From contig JAPXFY010000021.1 in the NCBI GenBank assembly GCA_030674185.1, forward strand, positions 74,377,169-74,441,168: a stretch of DNA of 64,000 nucleotides, given 5' to 3'. Made by a program: the position numbers and the translations under genes. Of this stretch, positions 1 through 12,752 are shown piece by piece; position 1 is the first letter of the stretch, and every line of letters begins with the position of its first letter. The stretch comes from Monoplex corrugatus (lineage: Eukaryota > Mollusca > Gastropoda > Littorinimorpha > Ranellidae). The notes below the pieces were generated by a model. That model saw only the letters and a program-made list of their open reading frames with translations, was not told the origin of the DNA and searched no databases.

Positions 1-99
1 GCACAAAGATTTGAAAAACATATTGTGGAAGGAATAGGGGAAAGGGGGTATTGAGAATCTCTTCTTTGATGATGATTTTCAGCCTAGTTTTTATTGGCA

Positions 100-392
100 C
101 ACCCACAAACACAAAGGCATTGCTAACTGAACAAATCCTACATGTTTAAAGGAAGCACATCCACAAACACAAAGGTATTGCTAACTGAACAACTCCTACC
201 TGTTTAAAAGAAGCACACCCACAAACACAAAGGCATTGCTAACTGAACAACTCCTACCCGTTTAAAGGAGGCACACCCACAAACACAAAGGCATTGCTAA
301 CTGAACAACTCCTACATGTTTAAAGGAAGCACACCCATAAACACAAAGGCATTGCTAACTGAACAGCTCCTACCCGTTTAAAAGAAGCATTA
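100..392. repeat. 58-bp tandem repeat
   Basis: Five copies of a unit with CACCCACAAACACAAAGGCA and TTGCTAACTGAACAACTCC. Confidence 0.9.
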
Positions 393-774
393 ACTTATCA
401 TACTCAAGATGGTTTGGTGACTGAATCTCACGTTTTGAGCAATACTCCATGACGCATTTTTATAGAAGTTTGATTTTTTTTCTTTCTCAGAGATATTATA
501 GTTTACGTTTTCATCAAAGTATTATAGATATTACACGTATTAGTTCGTATATTTCTGTATCGTTCAGAGACATTGTATTACAACACGTCTGTTTTTAACA
601 TGTGTTATCGGTCATTATATTTACAAGTGTTGTGTAGTTTTTGACCACATACTATGTCATCAGTGGGCCTGCCTGTTTTTACTGTATATACACGCAATGC
701 ACAAATGTATGTGTGTTAAAAACCTTGATTTCTTACAGCGTCTGACGAGAAGCAAGTCATGTGGTATAGAGAAA
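393..774. other. Unique AT-rich sequence
   Basis: About 380 bp between two arrays. There is no open frame of note and no recognisable element. Confidence 0.5.
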
Positions 775-1175
775 GACTGGGGGAGTGTTCAGTGTCCTGT
801 CACCCACACAGTATTGTGAGAAAGACAGGGGAGGGTTCAGTGTCCTGTCACCCACACAGTATTGTGAGAAAGACTGGGGGAGTGTTCAGTGTCCTGTCAC
901 CCACACAGTATTGTGAGAAAGACAGGGGGAGGGTTCAGTGTCCTGTCACCCACACAGTATTGTGAGAAAGACAGGGGAGGGGGAGGATTCAGTGTCCTGT
1001 CACCCACACAGTATAATGAGAAGGGGGAGGGTTCAGTGTCCTGTCACCCACACAGTATTGTGAGAAAGACAGGGGAGGGGGAGGGTTCAGTGTCCTGTCA
1101 CCCACACAGTATTGTGAGAAAGACAGGGGAGGGTTCAGTGTCCTGTCACCCACACTGTATTGTGATAAGGATCTG
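775..1175. repeat. About 48-bp minisatellite
   Basis: Eight copies of a unit with TCAGTGTCCTGTCACCCACA and CAGTATTGTGAGAAAGAC, with a variable-length GA/GGG linker. Reading frames across it are shadows. Confidence 0.9.
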
Positions 1176-1263
1176 GATGACACCAGTTTAATTCCTTGGT
1201 CTTCAGTGGAAAGAATTCATCTCTCCGTGAATGTGAGCAACCTTATGTTGTTAAAAAAAAATC

Positions 1264-2240
1264 AGTATATATATGGGTCAGCAGATCTGTGTATGTATGG
1301 GTCAGCAGATCTGTGTATGTATGGGTCAGCAGATCTGTGTGTGTATGGGTCAGCAAATGTATGTATGTATGGGTCAGCAAATGTGTGTATGTATGGGTCA
1401 GCAGATCTGTGTATGTATGGGTCAGCAGATCTGTGTATGTATGGGTCAGCAGATCTGTGTATGTATGGGTCAGCAGATCTGTGTATGTATGGGTCAGCAG
1501 ATCTGTGTATGTATGGGTCAGCAAATGTGTGTATGTATGGGTCAGCAAATGTATGTATGGGTCAGCAAATGTATGTATGTATGGGTCAGCAGATCTGTGT
1601 ATGTATGGGTCAGCAAATGTATGTATGTATGGGTCAGCAAATGTGTGTATGTATTGGTCAGCAGATCTGTGTATGTATGGGTCAGCAGATCTGTGTATGT
1701 ATGGGTCAGCAAATGTATGTATGTATGGGTCAGCAAATGTGTGTATGTATGGGTCAGCAGATCTGTGTATGTATGGGTCAGCAAATGTATGTATGTATGG
1801 GTCAGCAAATGTGTGTATGTATGGGTCAGCAGATCTGTGTATGTATGGGTCAGCAAATGTATGTATGGGTCAGCAAATGTGTATGTATGGATCAGCAGAT
1901 GTGTGTATGTATGGGTCAGCAGATGTGTGTATGGGTCAGCAGATGTGTGTATGGGTCAGCAGATGTGTGTATGTATGGGTCAGCAAATGTATGTATGGGT
2001 CAGCAAATGTATGTATGGGTCAGCAGATCTGTATGGGTCAGCAAATGTGTATGTATGGGTCTGCAGATCTGTATGGGTCAGCAGATCTGTGTATGTATGG
2101 GTCAGCAGATCTGTATGTATGGGTCAGCAAATGTGTGTATGTATGGGTCAGTAAATGTGTATGTATGGGTCAGCAAATGTGTGTATGTATGGGTCAGTAA
2201 ATGTGTATGTATGGGTCAGCAAATGTGTGTATGTATGGGT
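1264..2240. repeat. 24-bp minisatellite
   Basis: About 40 copies of GTATGTATGGGTCAGCAGAT-type units (20-24 bp), mixing AGATCTGT, AAATGTGT and AAATGTAT variants. Between about 1610 and 1850 a three-unit order recurs, giving a 72-bp higher-order repeat. Long frames on both strands are shadows. Confidence 0.93.
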
Positions 2241-2439
2241 CACGTATGGAATTGCCCAAATGTGATGAATGGCTCTTGAACAAACTCCTCACATGCTGGT
2301 CCAGATCAAGTTGAGGTCTGTCTTATCCCATTGACATTGGGCCCAAGGATCATCGGACAGTCTACATCTTTCTATAAAGCAGTTAGTTGTCCATACGGCT
2401 CTAGTGTGTCCAGCAGCATCACCCTCTGTTCGCCGACAG

Positions 2440-3083
2440 CCTACATGCCAGCCTATGCAGCCTATGCATCTACATGCCAGCCTACTGCACCTATGCCAGT
2501 TCATGACAGCCTACATGCCAGCCTACATGCCAGCCTACATGCAGTCCATGCCATCACATGCAGCTACATGCCAGTCTACATGACAGCCTACATGCAGCCA
2601 CATGCAGCTACATGCCAGCCTGCATGCCAGTCTACATGCAGCCTACATGCCAGCCTACATGCAGTCTACATGCCAGCCTACATGCCAGCCTACATGCAGC
2701 CTACATGCCAGCCTACATGCCAGCTACATGCCAGCCTACATGCCAGTCTACATGACAGCCTACATGCCAGCCTACATGCCAGCCTACATGCCAGCCTACA
2801 TGCCAGTCTACATGCCAGCCTACATGCCAGTCTACATGCCAGCACCTACATGCCAGCCTACATGCCAGCCTGCATGCCAGTCTACATGCCAGCCTACATG
2901 CACCAGTCTACATGCCAGCCTACATGCCAGTCTACATGCCAGTCTACATGCCAGCCTACATGCACAAGCCTACATGACAGCCTACATGACAGTCTCCTAC
3001 ATGCCAGTCTACATGCCAACAACCTACATGACAGCCTACATGACAACCTACATGCCAGCCTACATGACAGCCTACATGCCAAA
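2440..3083. repeat. 12-bp minisatellite
   Basis: About 50 copies of CCTACATGCCAG and variants (GTCTACATGCCA, CATGACAG). As 12 is a multiple of 3, open frames of up to 276 codons appear; they are not genes. Confidence 0.93.
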
Positions 3084-3169
3084 GCCTTACCTTGCAATGA
3101 TTGTGTCCACACTACTGTCAGATTTCACTGTGTGGTTCCAGTCTTTGTCACCAACACGTAAACAGAAAA

Positions 3170-4050
3170 ACTAAGTGTTTCTCAACCTTCAAACGGCACC
3201 TGAAAACCCACCTCTTTCAAACTCATCTAACCTGAAGAGCCTTAGTTTGCAAGTCTGTCATCAGACTAATTTCTCATGCCTGTATAATAGCGTTTTGTAT
3301 AAGGGCCTATAGAGCGAGGTGTGTGCGTGCGTGCATGTGTGTGTGTGTGTGTGTGCATGAGTGAGCATGTGTGTGTGTCAGTGTATGTATACAGCTGAGG
3401 AGGGGATAGGGGAGAAATTGAGTAGGAAAGAGACTGAAATACTTTAAGAAATTTCTTAATCTTTATTTGTATGTAAATTGTGATATATGATATGCGAATA
3501 GTTTATAATTTGTGAGGTAATTTTGATTGTCAAGATGTTAATGCTGTAATACTGAAGTTATGTTTTTCCTGTATATGAATTACAATTTTTCTGTGTTTTT
3601 ATCTTCATTCAAAATATTGATCATAATCTTATGTACAACTATTGCATGCACAAACACACACACACACACACGCATGCAAACATAGCACACGCACACAGAC
3701 ATTTTTACATACACACACGCGCACAGCAACGCACACACACACGTACGCACACACACACACGCAGCAATATATAAACACAGTGTGCCTCTTTATTCATATG
3801 AAAAATCTGTTGTTTTTTTTATTACATAAGTCAGTGTTTAAATTTCAATATTCTGTGGTTTCTTATGTGTCTTCTTACTTGTATAGCTTTAATGTTAGTT
3901 GTTATCTTATTGTGTATGTAATTGTGAACATTTTTTATCACCATTTGCCTTTTTTGCGAAATGTAAAGCGCTGGTGAGCATGTTTTTATATGGAATATGC
4001 GCTATACAAATAAACATTATTATTACTATTATTATCATTATCGTTATTAT
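3170..4050 (+). mobile_element. L2-like LINE 3' end, 5'-truncated
   Basis: Begins with a relic reading STFKRHLKTHLFQTHLT and a stop, matching the extreme C-terminus of the L2-like ORF at 12.7-13.2 kb. About 800 bp of 3' untranslated sequence with GT and CA microsatellites follows, then a GCGCTATACAAATAAA tail and ATTATTATT repeats. The left boundary with the 12-bp array is approximate. Confidence 0.65.
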
Positions 4051-4072
4051 TAAACACACTCAACACTGCGTA

Positions 4073-4195
4073 CTAGCTGGTTGGGACGGAAAATCCCATC
4101 ACCATTTTTGGAATTGCTGATGGGAGTTGAACCGACAACCTTCCAGTCAGTAATTTATTGTGCGAACCACTGTGCCACTTAACATGATGATTTAC
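4073..4195 (-). mobile_element. tRNA-derived SINE, truncated
   Basis: On the minus strand it reads GGCACAGTGGTTCGCAC (A-box-like), CTGACTGGAAGGTTG and GGTTCAACTCC (B box), then TGGGATTTTCC. The order and sequence match the SINE at 61.45 kb. The A box has decayed and the 3' part is lost. Confidence 0.65.
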
Positions 4196-4364
4196 AGCTG
4201 TCTCTTTATTGCTGGGTGTACTTCGTGTCTGTGGGGCCCATTGAGCTTTCCCATTCCAAATGGACTGCACAGGTACTGGCCCCACTCGGGATAAACTGCA
4301 TGTGACCTTCAGTCAACCCTGCCGTTCATGGCTACCTGACCCTGTTCACGGTTGGGTAAAGGGA

Positions 4365-4552
4365 GAGAAGACTGGCATCAAGAAATAGTTGACATCTTTA
4401 TCTGCCTTCCTTACACACTGACATCAAGAAATAGTTGACATCTTTATCTGCCTTCCTTACACACTGACATCAAGAAATAGTTGACATCTTTATCTGCCTT
4501 CCTTACACACTGACATCAAGAAATAGTTGACATCTTTATCTGCCTTCCTTAC
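4365..4552. repeat. 46-bp tandem repeat
   Basis: Four copies of a unit with CATCAAGAAATAGTTGACAT and CTTTATCTGCCTTCCTTACA, followed at about 4596-4611 by a poly-C run. Confidence 0.9.
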
Positions 4553-4798
4553 AAAGTCATGGTATGCTATGGGGAAACCTTTGTTACCATTACCACCCCC
4601 CCCCCCCCCCCATTCTATGCATATTTTCAGTGGGCCTTTTTTTTTTGGTTTTAGAGTTGGTTTTGGATCGCAATGATATTAGTGTTGATGCCATTATACT
4701 GTTGTAACCTTTGTCATTTAAGATCTTTAGATTGAGAGTCATTAGGATCGATGTATTTTTAGTCATCAAAATGCACGTGAAAATTCATGTAAACAGTG

Positions 4799-5065
4799 TC
4801 AATGATTGGTGACTTGTGGAAATATGAATACTCAGCTTGTACGGCCACCAAAGATGCACTGTGCAACACAATGATTGGTGACTTGTGGAAACAAGAATAC
4901 TCAGCTTGTACGGCCACCAAAGATGCACTGTGCAACACAATGATTGGTGACTTGTGGAAACATGAATACTCAGCTTGCACGGCCACCAAAGACGCACTGG
5001 GCAACTATTGTGGAAACATGAATACTCAGCTTGCACGGCCACCAAAGACGCACTGGGCAACTATT
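4799..5065. repeat. 69-bp tandem repeat
   Basis: Three full and one shortened copy of a unit with AATGATTGGTGACTTGTGGA and CTCAGCTTGTACGGCCACC. The unit is a multiple of 3, so frames on both strands stay open. Confidence 0.88.
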
Positions 5066-5189
5066 CTTTTAATATAGTGGAGTGTGGTCAGCTCGCCTAA
5101 CAGCTCGAGTTCTCTATGCTCCTCAAAAAAAAATTCGATCATGTGTAACGCTTGGTGATTCTAAACGAATTTGAAGAATACCAGTTGTG

Positions 5190-6534
5190 CTGAACAAGAG
5201 TGATAATTTATGGTAGGAATAAGATACCCGTTGTGCTAAACTAGAGTGATAATTTATGATAGGAATAAGATACCAGTTGTGCTAAACTAGAGTAATAATT
5301 TATGGTAGTAATAAGATACCCGTTGTGCTAAACTAGTGATAATTTATGGTAGGAATAAGATACCAGTTGTGCTAAACAAGATTGATAATTTATGGTAGGA
5401 ATAAGATACCAGTTGTGCTAAACAAGAGTGATAATTTATGGTAGGAATAAGATACCAGTTGTGCTAAACAAGAGTGATAATTTATGGTAGGAATAATAAT
5501 AATAATAATAATAAATGGTTATTTATGAGCGCTTTCCACTTGCACAAAGCGCTTTACAACAACAATAAAAGTAAAACAAACACACGAACTCACAGACACA
5601 CACCAACACACACACAAACACGCACAGACACACACACACAAACCACCAGTTGTGCTAAACTAGAGTGATAATTTATGGTAGGAATAAGATACCAGTTGTG
5701 CTAAACAAGAGTGATAATTTATGGTAGTAATAAGATACCAGTTGTGCTAAACTAGAGTGATAATTTATGGTAGTAATAAGATACCAGTTGTGGTAAACAA
5801 GAGTGATAATTTATGGTAGAATAAGATACCAGTTGTGGTAAACAAGAGTGATAATTTATGGTAGGAATAAGATACCAGTTGTGCTAAACTAGAGTGATAA
5901 TTTATGGTAGTAATAAGATACCCGTTGTGCTAAACGTAGAGTGATAATTTATGGTAGGAATAAGATACCAGTTGTGCTAAACAGATTGATAATTTATGGT
6001 AGGAATAAGATACCAGTAGTGCTAAACAAGATTGATAATTTATGGTAGGAATAAGATACCAGTTGTGCTAAACTAGAGTGATAATTTATGGTAGTAATAA
6101 GATACCAGTTGTGCTAAACTAGAGTGATAATTTATGGTAGAATAAGATACCAGTTGTGCTAAACTAGAGTGATAATTTATGGTAGGAATAAGATACCAGT
6201 TGTGTTAAACAAGTGATAATTTATGGTAGGAATAAGATACCAGTTGTGCTAAACAATGATGTGATAATTTTAATGGTTAGGAATAAGATACCAGTTGTGC
6301 TAAACTAGAGTGATAATTTATGGTAGTAATAAGATACCCGTTGTGCTAAAGTAGAGTGATAATTTATGGTAGGAATAAGATACCAGTTGTGCTAAACAAG
6401 ATTGATAATTTATGGTAGGAATAAGATACCAGTAGTGCTAAACAAGATTGATAATTTATGGTAGGAATAAGATACCAGTAGTGCTAAACTAGAGTGATAA
6501 TTTATGGTAGGAATAAGATACCCGTTGTGCTAAA
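5190..6534. repeat. 46-bp minisatellite, left part
   Basis: Tandem unit containing GATAATTTATGGTAGGAATA and AGATACCAGTTGTGCTAAAC. Variants are G/T in TAGGAATA, CCAG/CCCG and CAAGAG/CTAGAG. Many units are 42-46 bp through small deletions. The array is interrupted at 5492-5644 by a LINE/SINE tail and at 6535 by the Tc1 element. Confidence 0.93.
5492..5644 (-). mobile_element. L2-like LINE or SINE 3' tail with CA-rich flank, inserted in the satellite
   Basis: On the minus strand it reads a GCGCTTT-containing tail ending in ATTATTATTATT repeats, like the tails at 4.0, 13.5 and 15.2 kb. A CA-rich stretch follows on the plus strand before the satellite resumes. It is short and 5'-truncated. Confidence 0.55.
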
Positions 6535-8029
6535 CTACACTACGCACAAAAAGTTAAGGATCACTTGCACAAAAATTCATAACTTTCAAAATAAGAAAGC
6601 CAATGCGTTGAAGTTTGGCAAACATTTAATTCCATGCTTTAGTGATAACGATACACAATTGCCTTCAATTTCGAGCAATCGTTTGGTGTGTACATTTGAT
6701 CAAAGTGGGTACGTATCGAAATTTGATTTCCCAAAGTCATTGAAATCACAAGACAGGGCATTCTGATGCTCCCAAAAATTCAGTAATGCGTGTAACCGCC
6801 ATGGCTGTTCTGGCACTCGACGCGAGTCCTCATCGAGTTGACCAGGTTGGTGAAGATCCTCTGTGGAAGCGCCTACCACTCAGCCTGCAGCATCTGGTAG
6901 AGGTGTTGGGCATCCCTGGGAGGGGGGTGGTTGCTCCTCACTTTGCGATCCAGCTCATCCCAGAGGTTCTCAATCGGGTTGAGATCGGGACTGCATGCTG
7001 GCCACTCCATTCTGTTGACTCCAGACTGCTGCAGGAAGTCGTTGACCACCCTTGCCCTGTGGGGGCGAGCGTTGTCATCCTGGTAGACAGCCGTCGGTCC
7101 CATCTGCTGCAGTGTAGGCACAGCCAGCGGTCGAAGGATCTCATCCCGGTATCGGAGGCCAGTCAGGTTACTCTGTACATGATACAAGGGTGTTCTGTGG
7201 TGAAGGCTGAAGGCCCCCCAGACCATTACAGAACCTCCACCAAAGGCCACCTTTTCTTGGACAGTGGTGTCAATAAAGCGTTGCCCTGGGCGCCTCCAGA
7301 CCCTCAGTCGGCCGTCGTTGTGGTTCATGGTGAAGCATGATTCATCACTGAACAGGACCTGGGACCATTGCTGACGTGTCCACCTCACGTGACGTCTGCA
7401 AAGCGCGGCGTGCTGCCCTATGGGCTGGAGTTAAGCGGGTACAGTGGTGGACGATGAACAGAGTTAAGAGCCCATAAGGCCCGTATGTCTGCTGTGTATG
7501 TTATGTAGTAGACCACTCAACTGCCTCGAATGATGCTGGATAGATAGCCTGTTCTTGTCTGCAAGGCTGTCGTTCATGAGACGATCTTACGTGGTTTGTC
7601 TATCATTGGTCGACCAGATACGCGTTTTCATGAACCTCCAGTGGCTGTGAATTTGAATCATCTCAATGCTGAGATGGAAATGAGTCGCCTGCACTTGTCG
7701 CTTGAAACACCATCTTGGAACATGAACAGCTCGTCCATCAAATACTGCGCTCAACTCGTGGTGTGCATTTGATCAGGCTACTACTGGTGGAACCTTATAA
7801 AGCCAAGCATAGGACAGCATTCTGCACACATAAAAGCATCGACTCAATGTTTCCATCTGGCTTGTCAATGTTTCAGCAGAAGCCAAAACAAGATTCCATA
7901 ATTTTGCAATTTGCATTTTCCGTTTGCGGCAAGTCAGTAGTAGAGAATCCCTCAATTTTCGCATATAAACATCGCCATTCGCTGAACAAGATTATAAAAT
8001 TGCTGATGTAGAATAAATACAGTAGCGTA
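6535..8029 (-). mobile_element. Tc1/mariner-type DNA transposon inserted in the 46-bp satellite
   Basis: About 1.5 kb of unrelated sequence interrupts the 46-bp array; the satellite unit breaks after CTAAAC on the left and resumes near ACTAGAG on the right, at a TA-containing position. It carries a Tc1-type transposase relic on the minus strand. I could not align convincing terminal inverted repeats, so both ends are approximate. Confidence 0.75.
6780..7400 (-). pseudogene. Tc1-type transposase, C-terminal two thirds, broken
   Basis: The frame reads RRHVRWTRQQW, then VLFSDESCF (first catalytic Asp), YQDDNARPHRARVV (second Asp) and DLNPIENLWDEL (Glu). There are 34 residues between the second Asp and the Glu, the DD34E signature of Tc1. 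A TAG at 6873-6875 interrupts the C-terminus, after which the same frame continues to SHGGYTHY and a natural TGA at 6780-6782. The N-terminal DNA-binding part (GRPMIDKPRK near 7.6 kb) is in other frames with several stops, so the gene is dead. Confidence 0.9.
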
Positions 8030-10290
8030 ACTAGAGTTATACCACTTTTTCATAGTAGGATCATAATACTATTGTGCTAGTTAGATGATAATTTATGGTA
8101 GTGAATAAGATACCAGTTGTGCTAAACTAGAGTGATAATTTATGGTAGTAATAAGATACCCGTTGTGCTAAACTAGTGAAAATTTATGGTAGTAATAAGA
8201 TACCCATTGTGCTAAACTAGAGTGATAATTTATGGTAGTAATAATACACCAGTTGTGCTAAACTAGAGTGGTAATTTATGGTAGTAATAAGATACCCGTT
8301 GTGCTAAACAAGTGATAATTTATGGTAGTAATAAGATACCCATTGTGCTAAACTAGAGTGATAATTTATGGTAGTAATAAGATACCATTTGTGCTAAACT
8401 AAGTGATAATTTATGGCAGGAATAAGATACCAGTTGTGCTAAACTAGTGATAATTTATGGTAGGAATAAGATACCAGTTGTGCTAAACAAGAGTGATAAT
8501 TTATGGTAGTAATAAGATACCAGTTGTGCTAAACAAGATTGATAATTCATGGTAGGAATAAGATACCGGTAGTGCTAAACAAGTGATAATTTGTGATAGT
8601 AATAAGGTACCAGTTGTGCTAAACAAGATTGATAATTTATGGTAGGAATAAGATACCAGTTGTGCTAAACAAGAGTGATAATTTATGGTAGTAATAAGAT
8701 ACCCGTTGTGCTAAGCTAGAGTGATAATTTATGGTAGTAATAAGATACCAGTTGTGCTAAACAAGAGTGATAATTTATGGTAGGAATAAGATACCAGTTG
8801 TGCTAAACAAGATTGATAATTTATGGTAGTAATAAGATACCAGTTGTGCTAAACAAGATTGATAATTTATGGTAGTAATAAGATACAAGTTGTGCTAAAC
8901 TAGAGTGATAATTTATGGTAGGAATAAGATACCCGTTGTGCTAAACTAGAGTGATAATTTATGGTAGTAATAAGATACCCGTTGTGCTAAACTAGAGTGA
9001 TAATTTATAGGTAGTAATAAGATACCAATTGTGCTAAACAAGAGTGATAATTTATGGTAGGAATAAGATACCAGTTGTGCTAAACTAGTGATAATTTATG
9101 GTAGTAATAAGATACCAGTTGTGCTAAACTAAAGTGATAATTTATGGTGGGAATAAGATACCAGTTGTGCTAAACAAGATGGTAATTTATGGTAGGAATA
9201 AGATAGTTGTGCTAAACAAGATTGATAATTTATGGTAGGAATAAGATACCCGTTGTGCTAAACTAGAGTGATAATGTATGGTAGGAATAAGATACCCGTT
9301 GTGCTAAACTAGAGTGATAATGTATGATAGTAATAAGATACCCATTGTGATAAACTAGATTGATAATTTATGGTAGTAATAAGATACCAGTTGTGCTAAA
9401 CTAGAGTGATAATTTATGGTAGGAATAAGATACCCGTTGTGCTAAAGTAGAGTGATAATTTATGGTAGGAATAAGATACCCGTTGTGCTAAAGTAGAGTG
9501 ATAATTTATGGTAGGAATAAGATACCAGTTGTGCTAAAGTAGAGTGATAATTTATGGTAGGAATAAGATACCAGTTGTGCTGAACAAGATTGATAATTTA
9601 TGGTAGGAATAAGACACCAGTTGTGCTAAACTAGAGTGATAATTTATGGTAGGAATAAGATATCCGTTGTGCTAAACAAGAGTGATAATTTATGGTAGGA
9701 ATAAGATACCAGTTGTGCTAAACTAGAGTGATAATTTATGGTAGTAATAAGATACCCGTTGTGCTAAACAAGAGTGATAATTTATGGTAGGAATAAGATA
9801 CCAGTTGTGCTAAACTAGAGTGATAATTTATGGTAGTAATAAGATACCCGTTGTGCTAAACAAGATAGATATTTATGATAGTAATAAGATACCAGTTGTG
9901 CTAAACTAGTGATAATTTATGGTAGTAATAAGATACCCGTTGTGTTAAACTAGTGATAATTTATGGTAGTAATAAGATACCGGTAGTGCTAAACTAGATT
10001 GATAATTTATGGTAGTAATAAGATACCGGTAGTGTTAAACAAGATTGATAATTTATGGTAGTAATAAGATACCGGTAGTGTTAAACAAGAGTGATAATTT
10101 ATGGTAGTAATAAGATACCGGTAGTGCTAAACAAGAGTGATAATTTATGGTAGTAATAAGATACCGGTAGTGTTAAACAAGAGTGATAATTTATGGTAGT
10201 AATAAGATACTGGTTGTGCTAAACAAGATTTATGATCGTAATATGATACCAGAGCGCTAAACAAGAAAGATTGATAATTTATGGTTGTTG
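8030..10290. repeat. 46-bp minisatellite, right part
   Basis: Continuation of the 46-bp array after the Tc1 insertion, about 50 units, with degraded units at both edges (8030-8100 and 10220-10290). With the left part the array is about 75 units. Confidence 0.93.
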
Positions 10291-11234
10291 TAAGAGACAA
10301 AGAGGACCAATTTGACATCATCATCATTGTATGTTAACAGTTTACACTTATTTCAGGCATAATCAATGTCTATACTGCAGTGCTGCTATGGTTTCTCCCA
10401 AGACCCAGTGTACGTAGGGCCTACTTATAACCATGTGTGCCTCCATCCCCGTCTATCTTTGAGTCAGCCAAAGTGTGTATATGTGTGTGTGTGTACATGT
10501 GCGTTTGCTCCTTACAAACTGTTTACAGTCCAAACCTTCACTGTATTAACTATACATTTCGTTCTGTACTCGCTTTCTCATAGCAAATTAAAATGAAACT
10601 GGACAGCGCACACACACACATGGTTGCACAGACTGATGCTAGGCTGCAATAAATGTTTATTTTTATCAAGAATTTCACAGAAAGCAAATGGTGTGAACAG
10701 TGTGTCACCAACATGCTGGTGCACCAGTATTCTGTAAAGTCAAGGAATGCAAGTTTTAAGCAAGGATTCAAAGAAACACAATCTGTTAACTCCAGCAAGC
10801 ACAAGACAAGGCAACTCCATGCATGCCAAGACTAACATCAACTCTGGAGGAACAAGTCTAGACAAGAGTGAAGATCGTTTCCTGACCTTGACATTAACAG
10901 CAAGGTTATCTTTTACCTTCAAGGTGTACAGGCTGAAGACTGGTGGCAACTCCAACCAGTGAACCCAGAAGATAAAACCATTTCTTCACAGTCTACGATA
11001 AACATTTTACACTGCTGTTACAGGCGTTGGTAAAAGTGGTTTTCTTCTTTTCTTCAGGCATTTTTATCATGGACAAAACAAAAAACAAAAATCAGGGATA
11101 AATATCTGACATACTGTCACATCAGTTCAAACACACACACACACACACCCGCCTCCAGTGTGTCATCTATCTCACCTCACCAAACCCATCCACTGCATGA
11201 AAACCTTTTCCACAGTTGGGGCTTTGGACTCCCA
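10291..11234. other. Unique sequence between arrays
   Basis: Contains short open frames on both strands (for example 10550-10804 minus and 10747-10962 plus) with no recognisable motif or splice context. A short GT run lies near 10480 and a CA run near 11135. No gene is called. Confidence 0.45.
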
Positions 11235-12135
11235 CATCCTATCCACCAGCTGCAGAAACTCAACCCTTCCACTCCCACATCCTATCCACCAGCTGCACAA
11301 ACTTAACCCTTTCACTCCACACCCTATCCACCAGCTGCACAAACTCAACCCTTCCACTCCCACATCCTATCCACCAGCTGCACAAACTCAACCCTTCCAC
11401 TCCCACATCCTATCCACCAGCTGCACAAACTTAACCCTTTCACTCCCACACCCTATCCACCAGCTGCACAAACTCAACCCTTCCACTCCCACATCCTATC
11501 CACCAGCTGCACAAACTCAACCCTTCCACTCCCACATCCTATCCACCAGCTGCACAAACTCAACCCTTCCACTCCCACACCCTATCCACCAGCTGCACAA
11601 ACTCAACCCTTCCACTCCCACATCCTATCCACCAGCTGCACAAACTTAACCCTTTCACTCCCACACCCTATCCACCAGCTGCACAAACTCAACCCTTCCA
11701 CTCCCACACCCTATCCACCAGCTGCACAAACTCAATCCTTTCACTCCCACACCCTATCCACCAACTGCACAAACTCAACTCTTCCACTCCCACACCCTAT
11801 TGACCAGCTGCACAAACTTAACCCTTTCACTCCCACACCCTATCCACCAACTGCACAAACTCAATCCTTTCACTCCCACACCCTATCCACCAACTGCACA
11901 AACTCAACTCTTCCACTCCCACACCCTATTGACCAGCTGCACAAACTTAACCCTTTCACTCCCACACCCTATCCACCAGCTGCACAACTTAACCCTTTCA
12001 CTCCCACACCCTATCCACCAGCTGCACAAACTTAACCCTTTCACTCCCACACCCTATCCACCAGCTGCACAAACTGAACTCTTCCACTCCCACACCCTAT
12101 CAACCAGCTGCACAAACTTAACCCTTTCACTGAAC
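11235..12135. repeat. 43-bp minisatellite related to the foldback element arm
   Basis: About 21 copies of a unit with CACCCTATCCACCAGCTGC and AACCCTTTCACTCC. Variants alternate CACATCC/CACACCC and TTTCAC/TTCCAC, with some units carrying ACCAACTGC or TTGACCAGC. The unit is close to one arm of the hairpin elements at 35.7 kb and 21.8 kb. Open frames across it are array shadows. Confidence 0.9.
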
Positions 12136-12449
12136 TGAGTGAATCCAAGAACTGTTACAGGCAATGCACCCTCCTTGCTTGGTGCAGTTTAGTGGCATGA
12201 ACAACATGGCAGGTAGTAACCAGGCAGTGTTTGCCTTTTACTGTGAACTGTAAATTCATCTTGTGCTGTTCTGGTTTTTAAACTTACAAAGAGGAGTTGC
12301 TGAACTGTCATTTTGTTCACGCATACGACATTTAACAGCTCTGCACATTCAATGTCACCACATACAGATGCTATTTCTGAGCGTTTCCTTTATTTAGTGG
12401 TACTATAGGCTTACGTCAAGACTGATGGTGGTAACAACATATCTATGTT
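12136..12449. other. Unique sequence
   Basis: Non-repetitive DNA between the 43-bp array and the split dispersed repeat; nothing recognisable on either strand. Confidence 0.5.
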
Positions 12450-12752
12450 AGTGTTAGTGTTGCTTAAAGCTACTTGACTACACAGAGTAGTGTATCAGGG
12501 CTAAATTCAAACAGTACACATACCTCACATAAAATTCTATATACAAAAAAAAATCAAAAGGAAAATTAAGTACACATATCAATGCAGTGCTTTGCACATA
12601 CATATATAATGTGAAGATACGTCTCCATGCATTTACCAGTCCGTCCAATTTATCACCAGGGGACTTAGAAAAACACCTGAATACAAATGTAAGTATATCT
12701 AAATAACAACGGGCTTAAATTACCCGAAATTGCTTCTGCACATTACATATCC

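Noticed and set aside
1196..2279. Long open frames of 293-357 codons on the plus strand
   Set aside because: They read straight through a 24-bp minisatellite in all frames; unit length is a multiple of 3 and there is no non-repetitive coding sequence.
6786..7340. 184-codon plus-strand frame
   Set aside because: It is the shadow of the Tc1-type transposase on the minus strand.
10740..10800. Alternative last exon of cyclin B3 reading LCFFESLLKTCIP after an AACAG acceptor
   Set aside because: It needs a 20-kb intron, has a poor polypyrimidine tract, and the closer candidate at 30665 has a better acceptor. Kept only as a fallback.
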